Positions 1 to 6,084 of a stretch of 7,878 nucleotides of DNA are shown here, piece after piece; the stretch's first letter is position 1; every line of letters begins with the position of its first letter. Under the pieces are notes generated by a model, which did not search any database, was not told the DNA's origin, and saw nothing but the letters and a program-made list of their open reading frames with translations. Source of the stretch: Euryarchaeota archaeon UBA175. Its GTDB lineage: Archaea; Thermoplasmatota; Poseidoniia; Poseidoniales; Thalassarchaeaceae. The stretch covers positions 8,417 through 16,294 of the forward strand of contig DAFD01000026.1 of NCBI GenBank assembly GCA_002497895.1. The letters are read 5' to 3'. The position numbers and the translations under genes were made by a program.

Positions 1-488
1 TACTGATAGCACCATCTCAGGAATTAGGTGACTTCGTCTCTTCACTGTATTCATTCGAAGAAGTCATTGTATCTCCGATGGAAATCAACAGGACTGGCAA
101 ATCCATTGAAGTCAGTTGCGACCTAGGTAGCGTTTCCATGGAATGGGGAATGACTATTCCACTACTATTCCCAAGGCCACGTTGGTTCATAGCAAATGTT
201 GAGGCATTCTTTGCTAGATTGTTATTCGGCACTAAGACACATGGAACCACTAGAAACGGCCTCAAGGAATGGTACCATGTTCGAGGGTTGTCAAGAATGA
301 AATCGGTAACGCTTGATCTAGACGGGAGAACCTCAAACCAGATGACTGGGATGGCTCCATCAGCCTGCTTCGGCTTCAGTAACCCACCGAGGATGCCCCT
401 GAGTGTGAGAGTTGATTCACACATCACGACAGCCGAGTCTTGATCTCGAAGACAGATTGAGTTGCTAACGAGAATTCGTTGGTGGCAC
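1..488. other. Unassigned region after dim2, no recognisable gene
   Basis: These 488 bases lie downstream of the dim2 stop. By hand count G+C is about 47% over positions 1-420, lower than a sampled line of nuoM at about 55%. I see no tRNA, rRNA, insertion sequence, tandem repeat or clear terminator. A five-pair hairpin, AACGA-GAAT-TCGTT (467-480), lies nine bases past the dim2 stop but has no T-rich tail. Only the two doubtful antiparallel ORFs occur here. Confidence 0.5.
17..424 (-). CDS. Doubtful hypothetical ORF downstream of dim2
   Basis: An open frame of 135 codons from an ATG at 424 to a TGA at 17 follows dim2 in the same direction. The frame extends further upstream into dim2, but that part reads like an out-of-frame shadow. 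I recognise no family, motif, signal peptide or membrane segment, and there is no Shine-Dalgarno match. An antiparallel ORF at 78-443 (plus strand, 121 codons) covers the same bases with coinciding third codon positions, so at most one is likely real and each may exist only as the mirror of the other. Codon use (several CTA and TTA) looks unlike the nuo genes. It could equally be non-coding or a decayed gene. Confidence 0.2.
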   Translation of the reverse strand: MCESTLTLRGILGGLLKPKQADGAIPVIWFEVLPSRSSVTDFILDNPRTWYHSLRPFLVVPCVLVPNNNLAKNASTFAMNQRGLGNSSGIVIPHSMETLPRSQLTSMDLPVLLISIGDTMTSSNEYSEETKSPNS

Positions 489-1217
489 TCACTCTTCTTC
501 GAATGAGATTGTTTCATCGTCGGCGAGCTCAAGCATTTCTGATACTTCCTCAGCATTCTCAGGGTCGACTTGGGAACCCTTGTATCGGCGCTCGCGGCGA
601 CGACGCGCGTCTGCCAATCCAGGGACTAACGCCTCGAATTGGTCAGAGGTTTCACTGCCTGTATCGTACGATTCAAGGCTGCGGGACTTGACTCGCATTC
701 GCTTACGATCCTTCTCGAGGCCGTGCAGCACGGTGCCGTGTTCAGAACCGTTGAGTATATTCTCGATTGCGGGCGTTGCAAGTGCTAAACCGTCCTCGTC
801 ACCGATGACGAGGACTGTCGAACCATAGATTGCGATCTCTGTATGGGTTATCTCTTCGATGCGACTGCGAATGCGACCATTACGTCCGATGAGACGGCTG
901 CGCATTCTGCGAGTTTGGTTCGGTTGGCGGCCAACCCACTCACGGATATCGTACATACGCAGGAATACCTCGTCTTCGAGGAGCTTGACAGCGCGCTTAG
1001 GTGCGAGGCCGCGTCCTATCGCACGGATGACATCTGGCATCTTCATTCGGATGATTAGATCTACATCTGACTCGCCCCAATCGGCCATCACATCGCCTGT
1101 TTGGGAATCAATCTCAAGAGTAGTTCCACTGGCCTTTTCGATCATTTTGCGAGTTCGCCCCTCCTTTCCTATGAGTACCGCGATACGGTCCATGGGGATA
1201 CGAGCGAGTAGTTCCAC
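489..1217 (-). CDS. dim2: KH-domain pre-rRNA processing protein, Dim2/Pno1-like
   Basis: This is a two-KH-domain RNA-binding protein of the archaeal Dim2p (Pno1/Krr1-like) family, known to bind near the 3' end of small-subunit rRNA and assist its maturation. KH1 is at about residues 3-75 with LIGKEGRTRKMIE (GxxG at 17-20) and IGRGLAP (67-73). KH2 is at about 100-160 with RLIGRNGRIRSRIEE (GxxG at 111-114). It ends with the family motif GSEHGTVLHGLE (157-168). Both GxxG loops are intact. Typical archaeal members end soon after this point. Here about 70 more residues follow, first basic (KDRKRMRVKSR; ARRRRERRYKG), then acidic (SEMLELADDETISFEEE). The start is GTG: the internal ATG at Met9 would remove the first KH strand (ELLARIP). 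A GGGGAGG lies 16 bases upstream, separated from the GTG by a small hairpin. Clustering with rio1 and eif1A supports a ribosome-maturation role. Confidence 0.93.
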   Translation of the reverse strand: MELLARIPMDRIAVLIGKEGRTRKMIEKASGTTLEIDSQTGDVMADWGESDVDLIIRMKMPDVIRAIGRGLAPKRAVKLLEDEVFLRMYDIREWVGRQPNQTRRMRSRLIGRNGRIRSRIEEITHTEIAIYGSTVLVIGDEDGLALATPAIENILNGSEHGTVLHGLEKDRKRMRVKSRSLESYDTGSETSDQFEALVPGLADARRRRERRYKGSQVDPENAEEVSEMLELADDETISFEEE

Positions 1218-1220
1218 GAA

Positions 1221-1257
1221 GGCGGGCGACCCGCCTCCCCGTTTTAATCCCCGCCCG
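1221..1257 (-). promoter_or_regulatory. G-rich rio1-dim2 junction with hairpin and Shine-Dalgarno
   Basis: The minus strand carries four G-runs, GGG-C-GGGG-(8 nt)-GGGG-AGGC-GGG (1256 down to 1230), across the rio1 stop codon. This fits a relaxed G-quadruplex pattern. The last run is also the left arm of a perfect hairpin, GGCGGG-TCG-CCCGCC (1235 down to 1221). The Shine-Dalgarno candidate GGGGAGG (1240-1234) overlaps both and sits 16 bases from the GTG of dim2. Folding the hairpin would shorten that distance but bury two bases of the site. The structures are visible in the sequence, but their function is inferred. Confidence 0.4.
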
Positions 1258-2125
1258 ACAGAGGCGGATAGGTTGGAACGGGTTCTTCGAGCACTCTGAG
1301 GAGTGCGTCGGCGAGTTGGACATCGAAACCTTGGCGGTTAATCCATTGAACTAAGCGAGTGACATCGCGCACCAAGAATTCGTTGGAAGAAGGGTGCGCG
1401 CTGACGACGGCTTGCCCGACATCGATGACCCATGGCTCGCCGTCGTACCAGAGAATGTTGTATTCAGAGAAGTCCGAATGGGCGAGGTCACAGGTTTGCC
1501 AGCAAACTGCAAGAATCTCGAGGAGGTCATCGAAGACGCCCATCGGATCGTCGATGGTGATGTCCTTGAGACGAGGTGAAGGTTCGTCCTTATCGCCGAT
1601 AAGATCCATCACCAAGACATTGTTGAGGATTGCACGCGGAGAGGGAACTCGAATTCCATGCTTTCTCATGCGCTTGAGATTACGGTATTCCTTGCGCACC
1701 CAAATCTTCACGATTTCGCGATGGCGACGCTTCAATCCGCCGAATCGTGGGTCGCCATCGATGTATTTTGCGAGGCTCTTGAAGACGGCATTAGTTGTGT
1801 GGAAAATTTTCACCGCGGCAGGACCTTGGTTCGTAGTCGCATGGAAGACGTGAGCTTCCTTGCCGCGAGCAATTGGATAATCGACGGTTTCGATTTCGCC
1901 TGCTTGCATCAATTTGTGAAGTGACATCAAGGTCGAGCGGTCAAAGACCGCGTCGAAGACTCGTCGATCAACCCAGTCGTATTGACCAGAGCCTAACACG
2001 CCTTGCAGCTTATCCTCGATATCCTCGAACATTCGCTTGAAGCGCGGCTCCATCATCCAATCGTGTTGCCGCGCCGCTTTCATCAGAGAATCAGGATCGA
2101 CGTCCTCCCAATCGGGGTTCGTCAT
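1244..2125 (-). CDS. rio1: RIO1-family atypical serine protein kinase/ATPase
   Basis: RIO1 is an atypical kinase/ATPase that acts in late maturation of the small ribosomal subunit. With the ATG at 2125 the product has 293 residues. An N-terminal helical region (about 1-80) precedes the kinase core. The nucleotide loop is ARGKEAHVFHA (86-96), with catalytic Lys106 in AAVKIF, followed by the RIO1-specific KYIDGDPRF (120-128). Glu146 is in KEYRNL, the hinge is MDLIG (173-177), the catalytic loop is HSDFSEYNIL (His216, Asp218, Asn223), and the metal site is IDVGQAV (Asp235). All catalytic residues are intact. Two starts are possible: GTG at 2134, overlapping the aIF1A stop by 4 nt, or ATG at 2125. 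I prefer ATG because GGGTGA lies five bases before it, matching the pattern at nuoM and nuoN. It is followed by dim2 after a 26-nt gap. Confidence 0.94.
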   Translation of the reverse strand: MTNPDWEDVDPDSLMKAARQHDWMMEPRFKRMFEDIEDKLQGVLGSGQYDWVDRRVFDAVFDRSTLMSLHKLMQAGEIETVDYPIARGKEAHVFHATTNQGPAAVKIFHTTNAVFKSLAKYIDGDPRFGGLKRRHREIVKIWVRKEYRNLKRMRKHGIRVPSPRAILNNVLVMDLIGDKDEPSPRLKDITIDDPMGVFDDLLEILAVCWQTCDLAHSDFSEYNILWYDGEPWVIDVGQAVVSAHPSSNEFLVRDVTRLVQWINRQGFDVQLADALLRVLEEPVPTYPPLSGGD

Positions 2126-2130
2126 CGCTC

Positions 2131-2136
2131 TCACCC
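2131..2136 (-). promoter_or_regulatory. Ribosome-binding site of rio1, overlapping the eif1A stop codon
   Basis: GGGTGA on the minus strand lies five bases before the ATG at 2125. Its TGA is the stop codon of eif1A, so termination and re-initiation share the same bases. This favours the ATG at 2125 over the GTG at 2134, which would itself overlap the site. Confidence 0.55.
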
Positions 2137-2676
2137 GAAGAACGAGTCAATGTCGTCGTCGTCGTCGTCAGCCCAGACTGCAGTTGGCTTGTCCTCGACT
2201 TCGTCTTCTCCATCTTCTGCCTCGTCAACAGACTCCGCTTCACTGGTTGGCTCGGCGGCTGGGGTGGAATCGATCTTTGAGTCGCGATCGTCGTCCTGGT
2301 TGAATTGGTCCTCGGTCATACCGAACAGATCGACAATCTCGGGAAGCACGCCTTTGCGTGAGAGATAGATCGACTGCGTCTTAGTGTAGCGCATTCGAAC
2401 GTCGGCCTTGGCATCCTGGAAGTCCCATGGCTGAACAATAATCAGATCACCCTCGCGCACCCATTGGCGGCGGCGCATCTTACCTGGGATTCGAGCTAAT
2501 CGGCTCTCACCGTCTGCGCAAACAGCGCGGACGCGGCGACCGCCGAGAATCTGGTCGGCAATGGCGAACATCTCGTTGATCTTCTTGTTAGGGAGCTTTA
2601 CGCGGATCTTATCGCCAGCGCCTGATTCAAGCTGCGCCAGCAACTCTGTGTCCACACGCTCCTCACGACGCGCCAT
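2131..2676 (-). CDS. eif1A: Translation initiation factor aIF1A with long acidic C-terminal tail
   Basis: This factor is the archaeal relative of eukaryotic eIF1A and bacterial IF1. The family binds the ribosomal A site of the small subunit and helps assemble the initiation complex. The N-terminal part is typical: an S1-like OB fold at about residues 22-95 with RVKLPNKK, LGGRRVRAVCADGESRLARI, PGKMRRRQWVREGD and VQPWDFQ, then a helical segment to about 119 (YTKTQSIYLSRKG). Archaeal members usually stop near 100-115 residues; this one has 181. Residues 120-181 form a disordered-looking acidic tail ending in six Asp followed by IDSFFG, which resembles the acidic DIDDI end of eukaryotic eIF1A. 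The six Asp codons are all GAC. The ATG at 2676 starts the conserved MARREERVD region. The TGA stop overlaps the rio1 ribosome-binding site, so the two genes are probably co-transcribed. Confidence 0.95.
   Translation of the reverse strand: MARREERVDTELLAQLESGAGDKIRVKLPNKKINEMFAIADQILGGRRVRAVCADGESRLARIPGKMRRRQWVREGDLIIVQPWDFQDAKADVRMRYTKTQSIYLSRKGVLPEIVDLFGMTEDQFNQDDDRDSKIDSTPAAEPTSEAESVDEAEDGEDEVEDKPTAVWADDDDDDIDSFFG
2152..2169. repeat. (GTC)6 / (GAC)6 trinucleotide repeat in eif1A
   Basis: Six uninterrupted GTC units on the plus strand are read as six GAC (Asp) codons near the end of eif1A. Asp has two codons, so exclusive use of GAC produces a true short tandem repeat that could gain or lose Asp residues in frame by slippage. 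Confidence 0.75.
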
Positions 2677-2797
2677 TGGCCGTCGGTCGAGCGACCCCTA
2701 TGTGAAACCATGCCTCGTAAACAAGGTCAGAACAAGCCAGCAGAGTCGACGTCGGTCACAGCCCGGCTCAGTATCGGATACTGAGGAGCGACGAGGC
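2677..2797 (-). promoter_or_regulatory. Gap between nuoN and eif1A; probable promoter region of the eif1A-rio1-dim2 cluster
   Basis: This 121-nt gap is the only sizeable one between the six recognised genes, so a promoter for the downstream cluster is expected here. On the minus strand a TTTA-containing stretch (CCTTGTTTACGAGG, 2726-2713) could be a weak TATA-like element about 40 nt before the eif1A ATG, which would give a short leader of about 15-20 nt. It is also an imperfect dyad. A second small dyad, GGTCG-CT-CGACC (2696-2685), lies nine bases from the start. No GGTGA-type Shine-Dalgarno sequence precedes this ATG, unlike the internal genes. The box is far from consensus, so this call rests mainly on position. 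Confidence 0.35.
2767..2785. repeat. Perfect 19-nt inverted repeat after nuoN
   Basis: CTCAGTATCGGATACTGAG is a perfect palindrome: nine paired positions on each side of a single central base. It starts 12 nt beyond the nuoN TAA. As RNA it could form an eight-pair hairpin with a three-base loop, but no U-rich run follows on the minus strand, so it does not look like a classical intrinsic terminator. As DNA it has the form of a binding site for a dimeric regulator upstream of eif1A. An mRNA 3'-end stabilising hairpin for the nuo transcript is the other reading. Confidence 0.55.
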
Positions 2798-4471
2798 TTA
2801 CATTGCGGCTACGGCCGTCTCGACTAGATCGAGGAGGTACTCAGCGCCAGCGCCGATTCCAAAGAAGACGGAGAGAACTGCTAGCACAATGATGGTCCTG
2901 CGCAAGTGACCAGCTCGACGAAGCGGCTTCGATACTTCAGGCTCCTCAAAGAACATCACAAGGCAAAGTCGCAGGTAGTAGAATAGCGAGAGGGCACTGT
3001 TCAGAACGATTGCAATTGCTAGCCAGAAGACTGGATCTACGGTCTCGGCCCAAGGCACGATTGCGTCTGCAGTAGTGCTTCCTGTGCCGGCGCTGATGTT
3101 GATGATTCCGTTAATCATCAGTAGCTTCGAGAGGAAGCCAGAGAGTGGTGGAACACCAGCAAGTGAGAGCATGAAGATGAACATCGAGCCGGCGATTAGA
3201 GGGTCGCGGCGAGCCAACCCATGGAGATCCTCCAAACGGTGGCTTCTACCCTCAGTTTCCAGCAAGCCGAGGACAAGGAAGGCTCCGAACTTGAAGAGCA
3301 CGAGGACTGTCAAGTGGAATACGATTGCAATTAGGACCAACTTTGTGGTCGAGGCGTCGCCAAGTCCGCTGCCAACCGCAGCGAGAGCAGCGAGCATGTA
3401 TCCCGCGTGTGCGACGCTCGAGTAAGCAAGCATGCGCTTCGGGTTCTCACTGGTTAGCGCGGCGAGGTTACCCCAAGTCATCGTCACGATGGCGATGAGT
3501 GCAAGCAGGCAGAACCACAATGCTTCACCCTCTTCGGGCATGGTGACTTCGATTAGGACACGGAAGAGGGCGACGAATCCCATCGCCTTCGAAGCGGTTG
3601 CAAGTAGGCCAGCTACCGGTGATGACGCTCCCGCGTATGCGTCGGGAGCGGCTAGATGGAATGGGGCTGCACTGACCTTGAAGCCGAAGGCGACGAGCAT
3701 CAGACCGACTCCGATGACGGCGAATGGATCGAGGCCGTCCATCGCTGCCCAAGCGGCCGCAAGGGCATCAAAGTCGAGGTCTCCAGACCATAGATAGACC
3801 AGCGACATACCGTAGATACCGGTGGCCGAAGACACTGAACCGACGATGAAATACTTCGCACCAGCCTCGCCACCGACCGCCTCTTCCTTGTGGAAGGCGA
3901 CCAATACGTAGGCTGCTAGACTAGTCAGCTCGATGGCGACGAACATGAAGAAGAGATTCGACGCCATGGCCATCAGGCTCATGCCCAATCCTACCATCAT
4001 CAGCAAGAGATGGAAGTCGACTTGACGGCGATTGTCCATCAGTGCGGCGACTAGTGCTTCCGCGCGTGATTCAGTATCTCTCTCGCGCGGGGCGCGAGCG
4101 CTAGGGCGCGCAGGCATTCGGTAAGTCGTCGCGACTGCAGCAAGTAGTAGCGAACCGAAGAACACAACTGACATCATGCGGCTGAACGAGCTAATCTCAA
4201 TCACGCCGCCAATTTCTCCGCTCGCTCCCTTGATTCCGAAGAAGGAGAAGAAGAGGGCTACTGAGAAGACTGCGATTGACATACGACCAGGAAGGCGTGG
4301 GTCTGAGGTCATTTTGTACCGCTTTCCGCCAATAAAGATCGGAACGCGAATGCGTGTGAGTGGAATTCGGAAAGTTGCGTTTCCGATATTGGGGATGAGA
4401 ATCGCTAGAATGATACCCAGAACGAGTGCCATCTCAGGAAGTAAATTCTCCATCTCATCGATTGTCAGCAT
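2798..4471 (-). CDS. nuoN: NADH-quinone oxidoreductase subunit N (NuoN)
   Basis: This is the third antiporter-like proton-pumping subunit of complex I, 557 residues and strongly hydrophobic. Channel residues are recognisable: Glu181 in AIELTSLAAYVL, Lys206 in AKYFIVGSVSSATGIYG, Lys265 in FGFKVSAAPFHL, Lys295 in TASKAMGF and Lys449 in GFLSKLLMI. The first four sit at a constant offset of 48 from E. coli E133, K158, K217 and K247, so nearly all the extra length is N-terminal to TM5. It appears as two charged loops (about 31-65 and 118-151) rich in Arg and Lys. The usual HLW-PD motif reads HLAAPD here, so the conserved Trp is Ala274. The ATG start overlaps the nuoM stop (TGATG) and has a GGGGGTGA ribosome-binding site seven bases upstream. 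It is the last visible gene of the nuo cluster and ends in TAA just before a 19-nt palindrome. Confidence 0.96.
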   Translation of the reverse strand: MLTIDEMENLLPEMALVLGIILAILIPNIGNATFRIPLTRIRVPIFIGGKRYKMTSDPRLPGRMSIAVFSVALFFSFFGIKGASGEIGGVIEISSFSRMMSVVFFGSLLLAAVATTYRMPARPSARAPRERDTESRAEALVAALMDNRRQVDFHLLLMMVGLGMSLMAMASNLFFMFVAIELTSLAAYVLVAFHKEEAVGGEAGAKYFIVGSVSSATGIYGMSLVYLWSGDLDFDALAAAWAAMDGLDPFAVIGVGLMLVAFGFKVSAAPFHLAAPDAYAGASSPVAGLLATASKAMGFVALFRVLIEVTMPEEGEALWFCLLALIAIVTMTWGNLAALTSENPKRMLAYSSVAHAGYMLAALAAVGSGLGDASTTKLVLIAIVFHLTVLVLFKFGAFLVLGLLETEGRSHRLEDLHGLARRDPLIAGSMFIFMLSLAGVPPLSGFLSKLLMINGIINISAGTGSTTADAIVPWAETVDPVFWLAIAIVLNSALSLFYYLRLCLVMFFEEPEVSKPLRRAGHLRRTIIVLAVLSVFFGIGAGAEYLLDLVETAVAAM

Positions 4472-6084
4472 CAGGGTTTCACCCCCTTGCTATTCATCGC
4501 ATCGACCAGAGTTTCTAGCATGAATTCGGTCGACCAATCAGACATCATATCCCAGAAGATGAATGGTAGAATTCCGAACAGAACGGTGAATGCAGCGAGT
4601 ATGAACATACCAGCATTCTCGTGCCAAGTGATGTCACGCGGCTCCTCTCCGTGCAGGCTCTCGGGAAGGATTCCAACGTGTGGGTCGCCGCCCTCGAAGA
4701 TTGTTTTCTGCATACTTGTGAGATAGTAAACCGCGGTGATGATGAGGGTTAATGCAGGTAGGATGACTAGCCATCCGAAGGTCATCCAGAAGGCTATCAA
4801 AACCGCGACCTCGGCCACGAAGCCAGCGAGCAGAGGTAGACCCAAACTCGCCATCCAACCGAGCATCATGTGGCCGGCAAGCCATGGTGAATGATGCGCG
4901 ATTCCGCGCATCGAGCCGATTTCAAGCGTGTGGTAATGATGCTTGAATGAACCCGCGACCGCGAAGAGGAGGGGGCTGATGATTCCATGTGCGAACATCA
5001 TGAAGAGAGCTCCTGCGATACCAAGAGGCTGCATGGTCGCGATTCCAAGGAAGATCAATCCCATGTGAGATACGGATGAGTAAGCAACCATGCGCTTGAG
5101 GTTAGTCTGCCCCATGCAAACAATCGCCCCATAGACGAGGCTGACCATTCCGAGGACGATGAGTAGCGGAATGAAGACCACCGTCGATTCGGGGAAGATG
5201 GTAACTGCTACTCTCAGGAATCCGTAGGCACCCATCTTCAGCATCACGCCAGCCAGCAACATCGAGCCAGCCGTAGGCGCCTGAACGTGAGCGTCTGGCA
5301 GCCAAGTGTGGACTGGGACGCTCGGCATCTTGGTAGCGAATCCGATGAGCAAAAGGATCCAAACGAAGTGTCGCAGGCCTTCGCCAGCAATCAAACCGCC
5401 ACCAGCGGCCTGCGCGGTCATCGATACAAGATCGAAGTGATGACCTGTCAGCGAGCCAGCAAGGCTCGCGTCTCCAGTGTTGAAGTACATCACGAGAATT
5501 CCGATGAGCATCAAGACGCTCGCCGTAAATGTGTAGATGAAGAACTTCATCGAGGCGTAGCGGCGGTCAGCTCCACCCCAGACTAGGATGAGGAAGAACA
5601 TCGGGATGAGTGTAAGTTCCCAGAAGACGTAGAAGACGAAAAGATCGAGAACGACGAACACACCCAACAGTGCGCCCTCCATAATCAGAATCAGTGGATG
5701 GAATATGTGTCCCTTCTCAGCGTCCCACTCAACCAACATCGAGACTGGGATGAGCATCGCTGTCAGCCAAACCATAGGGAATGAGAGAGCGTCGACACCG
5801 ACGACCCAACGGACTCCTATCTCATCGAGAAGGACGACTGCCTCGTTCTGCAGGACGTAATCTCCCTGCATGATGTCGAGCCAGTCGATGTTTCCAATCT
5901 GGCCGAGGAAGAGGGCCGAAGTGATGGCGAAGATTGCCAAAGCGAGGCCCATGGATAGTGGGCGAGCAATCTTTCGAATGTAATCCGCCATGCTCGCGGG
6001 AGCAATATGAGGCAGGATGAGAAGTGTGAGACCGAAGGCTATCGGTGCCAGTGTGATGAATGTGAGCGGGTCGGATGTAATCAA
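4471..6084 (-). CDS. nuoM: NADH-quinone oxidoreductase subunit M (NuoM)
   Basis: This is the middle antiporter-like proton-pumping subunit of complex I, an integral membrane protein of 537 residues (E. coli NuoM is about 509). Charged residues of the pumping channel are present: Glu156 in FYVFWELTLIP, Lys252 in FATKMPSVPVHTWLPDAH, Lys283 in MLKMGAYGFLR and Glu425 in GFVAEV. The KRMVAYSSVSHMG motif is at 330-342. Taking the E. coli residues as E144, K234, K265 and E407, the offsets are +12, +18, +18 and +18, so the core aligns almost without gaps. The start codon is TTG, supported by a GGGGGGTGA Shine-Dalgarno match four bases upstream. The next Met (residue 32) would cut away the first TM helix. 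The start overlaps the nuoL stop by 4 nt (TTGA), and the TGA stop shares one base with the nuoN ATG, so translational coupling is likely. Confidence 0.97.
   Translation of the reverse strand: MITSDPLTFITLAPIAFGLTLLILPHIAPASMADYIRKIARPLSMGLALAIFAITSALFLGQIGNIDWLDIMQGDYVLQNEAVVLLDEIGVRWVVGVDALSFPMVWLTAMLIPVSMLVEWDAEKGHIFHPLILIMEGALLGVFVVLDLFVFYVFWELTLIPMFFLILVWGGADRRYASMKFFIYTFTASVLMLIGILVMYFNTGDASLAGSLTGHHFDLVSMTAQAAGGGLIAGEGLRHFVWILLLIGFATKMPSVPVHTWLPDAHVQAPTAGSMLLAGVMLKMGAYGFLRVAVTIFPESTVVFIPLLIVLGMVSLVYGAIVCMGQTNLKRMVAYSSVSHMGLIFLGIATMQPLGIAGALFMMFAHGIISPLLFAVAGSFKHHYHTLEIGSMRGIAHHSPWLAGHMMLGWMASLGLPLLAGFVAEVAVLIAFWMTFGWLVILPALTLIITAVYYLTSMQKTIFEGGDPHVGILPESLHGEEPRDITWHENAGMFILAAFTVLFGILPFIFWDMMSDWSTEFMLETLVDAMNSKGVKP
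4479..4486 (-). promoter_or_regulatory. Ribosome-binding site of nuoN
   Basis: GGGGGTGA on the minus strand lies seven bases before the nuoN ATG and inside the last codons of nuoM. It is nearly identical to the site before nuoM, which suggests a common coupling arrangement at both nuo junctions. Confidence 0.65.

Noticed and set aside
467..480. Hairpin AACGA-GAAT-TCGTT after the dim2 stop as a terminator
   Set aside because: It has only five pairs, three of them A-T, with no U-rich tail on the minus strand. It is weak enough to be chance.
471..482. 12-nt match AGAATTCGTTGG repeated at 1375-1386
   Set aside because: There is a single short copy pair with no flanking similarity, and one copy lies inside rio1 coding sequence. 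This is not evidence for a repeat family or attachment site.
2710..2784. Small plus-strand ORF of 24 codons (begins MPRKQGQNK) in the nuoN-eif1A gap
   Set aside because: It has no Shine-Dalgarno or TATA-like element upstream on the plus strand, runs against all neighbours and ends inside the palindrome. It is too short to distinguish from chance.
3432..3797. Long plus-strand open frames inside nuoN (also 3075-3425 and 4176-4523)
   Set aside because: They lie opposite a confidently identified NuoN coding sequence, are low-complexity (Ala, Arg, Ser, Pro rich) and have no recognisable domain. They are shadow frames.
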